Positions 35,301-38,264 of a stretch of DNA of 38,264 nt are shown here, one piece after another (position 1 is the stretch's first letter; each line of letters opens with the position of its first letter). The notes beneath the pieces are model-generated. The model saw only the letters and a list, made by a program, of their open reading frames with translations, did no database searches and was not told the DNA's origin. The position numbers and the translations under genes were made by a program. The stretch comes from Gynuella sp. (GTDB taxonomy: Bacteria > Pseudomonadota > Gammaproteobacteria > Pseudomonadales > Natronospirillaceae). The stretch covers positions 1 through 38,264 of the forward strand of contig JANQHX010000094.1 of the NCBI GenBank assembly GCA_028282465.1. The letters are read 5' to 3'.

Positions 35301-36774
35301 ATTGGCATTGATATCAGTGAAGCTGGTATCTGAGCCAGGTGTAGGCACCATTGCTGCTGGCGTTGCGAAAGCCTATGCCGACCTGATTACTATTTCCGGT
35401 TATGACGGTGGTACAGCTGCGAGCCCATTAACTTCTATTAAGCACGCAGGTTCCCCATGGGAACTTGGCCTAAGCGAAGCTCATCAAACTTTGCGTGGCA
35501 ATGATCTGCGTGACAAAGTTCGTCTACAAACGGATGGCGGCCTGAAAACCGGATTGGACGTGGTAAAGGCCGCCATGTTGGGTGCAGAAAGCTACGGCTT
35601 CGGCACCATACCAATGGTGGCTCTGGGCTGTAAGTATTTGCGTATTTGCCATCTGAATAACTGTGCTACTGGTGTTGCCACTCAGGATGATACCCTCCGT
35701 GATCAATACTTCCGCGGCACTGTGGAAATGGTTAAAAACTACTTCCGCTTCGTGGCAGAAGAAGTGCGTGAAATTCTAGCTTCTTTAGGTTTTAAAACAC
35801 TAGAGGAAGTCATCGGCCAAACCGATCTGCTGGAGCCAAAAGTTGGCAACACAGACAAGCAGAAAGCTCTGGATCTGACTCCCATTCTGTTCAGCGACCA
35901 GATTCCAGCTGATAAGCCACACCTGTGTAAAGTGGAGCGTAATGAGCCCTTCGATAAAGGCGAAAAAGCTGAAGCCATCGTGGCTGAAATTCTGCCTGCT
36001 ATCGAAGCCAAAAAAGGTGGTGAGTTCGATTTCTATATTGGAAACTGTGACCGCTCTATCGGCGCGCGGGTATCCGGCGAAATTGCCAAGCGCTGGGGTA
36101 ACCAGGGCATGGCTTCGAAACCAATTACCCTTAATCTAAAAGGGATAGCCGGTCAGAGTTTCGGTGTATGGAATGCCGGCGGCTTGAACATGGTTCTAGA
36201 AGGCGACGCCAACGATTACGTAGGTAAAGGCATGACCGGCGGTAAGCTGGTACTGCGCCCACCAACGGGCAGTGAATTCGCCACTCAGGAAACCTCAATC
36301 ATGGGCAACACCTGTCTGTACGGTGCCACTGGTGGCAAGATCTACGCAGCTGGCTGTGCTGGTGAGCGTTTTGCTGTTCGTAATTCCGGTGTATTCGCAG
36401 TTGTGGAAGGCGCAGGTGACCATTGCTGTGAATATATGACTGGCGGTGTGGTAACGGTACTGGGTAAAACCGGTGGTAACTTCGGCGCAGGTATGACGGG
36501 CGGCTTTGCGTTCGTTCTGGATCTAGATAACAAGTTCACCGATCGCTATAACCATGAGCTAGTAGAAATTCAGCGCATCAGTTCCGAAGCCACTGAAGAC
36601 TATCGTAGATATTTAATGGATATCATCGACGAGCACGTCAAGGAAACCGCTAGCGAATGGGGCAAAGAACTTTGCAACAACTTCGAAGATTATGTGCACA
36701 AATTCTGGCTCGTAAAACCAAAAGCAGCCAGTCTGGATCAACTACTGAGCGCCACGCGCGCGCGTCCTGAGTAA
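32320..36774 (+). CDS. gltB: Glutamate synthase (NADPH) large subunit
   Basis: 1484 residues from ATG 32320, with GAGAGTAGGA just upstream; an ATG at 32287 adds 11 residues. Either form is a precursor: the class-II amidotransferase nucleophile is the Cys of [11 protein letters not shown] (residue 15), exposed by removal of a short propeptide. Glutaminase domain ([33 protein letters not shown]), central domain, FMN-binding synthase domain ([13 protein letters not shown]), the 3Fe-4S cluster [12 protein letters not shown], and the C-terminal GxGxG helix domain are all present. It makes two glutamates from glutamine and 2-oxoglutarate. Followed by gltD after 24 bases; codon bias is strong, as in carB. 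Confidence 0.97.
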   Translation: MSKGLYNPGEFRDNCGFGLMAHMNGEASHDLLQTSIESLTCMTHRGGIAADGKTGDGCGLLIQKPDEFFRNESKKLFQVALGNRYAVGMVFMSRDSATASNGKKALENTLTDEGLNVVGWRQVPTDNACLGPMAIDCLPTIEQIFIDGGSLSEQEFAIKLFIARRKAEIATGENTENFYVCSLAEKVISYKGLMMPVDLASFYLDLGNPDLKTAIVVFHQRFSTNTMPRWPLAQPFRMLAHNGEINTVQGNRNWARARASKFETDLLPNLDDLQPVVNTTGSDSSSMDNMMELLKTGGMDLFRAVRTMIPPAWQNVDDLDADLRAFYEFNSMHMEAWDGPAGIVLTDGRYAVCTLDRNGLRPSRWMIHKNGYITCASEIGVWDYKPEDVISKGRIGPGRMVAVDTKTGEFLETEEIDRRLKSSYPYKEWLKKHSLRLRSRLYQDEKADGASLDKDTLNIHQKMFQVTLEERNSVLNVLAETGQEAVGSMGDDAPMAVLSQRARPVSDYFRQQFAQVTNPPIDPIREAVVMSLETCIGPEHNLFDVSEDAAKRLILASPVLSPEKFQIIRNQQRTEFSSTVLDATYSKEEGLKAALERLCTEAEAASHEDMAIVILSDRGFSKDRLPIPISMATGAVHHRLVDTGLRCNTNIILDTGAVRDPHQFAVVIGFGATAVYPYLAYEVLDDMLKVGEIAGEQSMMHKNYRKGINKGLYKIMSKMGISTIASYRGAQLFEAVGLSEDVVGLCFKGVSSRIKGAEFGHFETEISAVAKEAFKARKPIQTGGSLKYVHDGEYHSFNPDVVKAVQDAVQNNDEGRYRDFAGLVNERPVATIRDLFAFKGGRKAISIDQVEPAENLYSRFDTAAMSLGALSPEAHEALAVAMNELGGRSNSGEGGEDPKRHGTVKRSKIKQVASGRFGVTPEYLSNAEVIQIKVAQGAKPGEGGQLPGGKVNKLIATLRFSVPGVTLISPPPHHDIYSIEDLAQLIYDLKQVNPLALISVKLVSEPGVGTIAAGVAKAYADLITISGYDGGTAASPLTSIKHAGSPWELGLSEAHQTLRGNDLRDKVRLQTDGGLKTGLDVVKAAMLGAESYGFGTIPMVALGCKYLRICHLNNCATGVATQDDTLRDQYFRGTVEMVKNYFRFVAEEVREILASLGFKTLEEVIGQTDLLEPKVGNTDKQKALDLTPILFSDQIPADKPHLCKVERNEPFDKGEKAEAIVAEILPAIEAKKGGEFDFYIGNCDRSIGARVSGEIAKRWGNQGMASKPITLNLKGIAGQSFGVWNAGGLNMVLEGDANDYVGKGMTGGKLVLRPPTGSEFATQETSIMGNTCLYGATGGKIYAAGCAGERFAVRNSGVFAVVEGAGDHCCEYMTGGVVTVLGKTGGNFGAGMTGGFAFVLDLDNKFTDRYNHELVEIQRISSEATEDYRRYLMDIIDEHVKETASEWGKELCNNFEDYVHKFWLVKPKAASLDQLLSATRARPE

Positions 36775-36780
36775 AGTTAG

Positions 36781-38220
<1,440 letters not shown>

Positions 38221-38264
38221 TTCGCCCAAAAATGTGACATTAGTTTAAAAACCAAAGCACGGCC

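Overview
The window looks like a chromosomal segment of a marine-type gammaproteobacterium. The main evidence is the run ponA/mrcA <- -> pilMNOPQ-aroK-aroB-(SPOR AAA protein)-gltB-gltD, an order known from Pseudomonas and its oceanospirillalean relatives. The moderate-to-low G+C of most genes fits that group. The genus cannot be fixed from the sequence alone. No tRNA, rRNA, CRISPR array, integrase or insertion sequence was seen.

Region 1 (1-3058) is core: the 3' part of carB, then greA two bases later, closed by a clear intrinsic terminator. Region 2 (3196-5214) is a solitary, A+T-rich gene that fuses a GHKL-type ATPase to a PD-(D/E)XK nuclease-like domain. It is the best candidate here for an undescribed, possibly anti-mobile-element, system. 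Region 3 (5313-10256) holds a chemoreceptor on the minus strand and a group of small exported or membrane-anchored proteins of unknown function. These include two pairs of diverged paralogues.

Region 4 (10378-18225) lies entirely on the minus strand and is rich in exported redox proteins. It has a tetraheme NapC/NirT-type quinol dehydrogenase and an octaheme hydroxylamine-oxidoreductase-like cytochrome (a haoC/haoA-like pair), a secreted MAM-domain protein, a small CxxC exported protein, and a lipoprotein joining a beta-propeller to a diheme peroxidase-like cytochrome c. Upstream of the hao-like operon are a near-perfect FNR box and a near-perfect NarL/NarP 7-2-7 site, 21 bp apart centre to centre. 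This points to anaerobic, nitrate/nitrite-responsive expression and a reductive role rather than nitrification.

Region 5 (18423-21009) has an AhpD-like protein lacking the usual histidine, a small membrane protein with a TTG start, and a LysR regulator divergent from a thioredoxin across a perfect palindrome. Region 6 (21093-38220) is core again: PBP1A, the type IV pilus alignment complex and secretin (PilMNOPQ), shikimate kinase and dehydroquinate synthase, a DamX-like SPOR protein, and both subunits of NADPH glutamate synthase. Regions 2-5 thus form an accessory stretch of about 16 kb between two conserved blocks.
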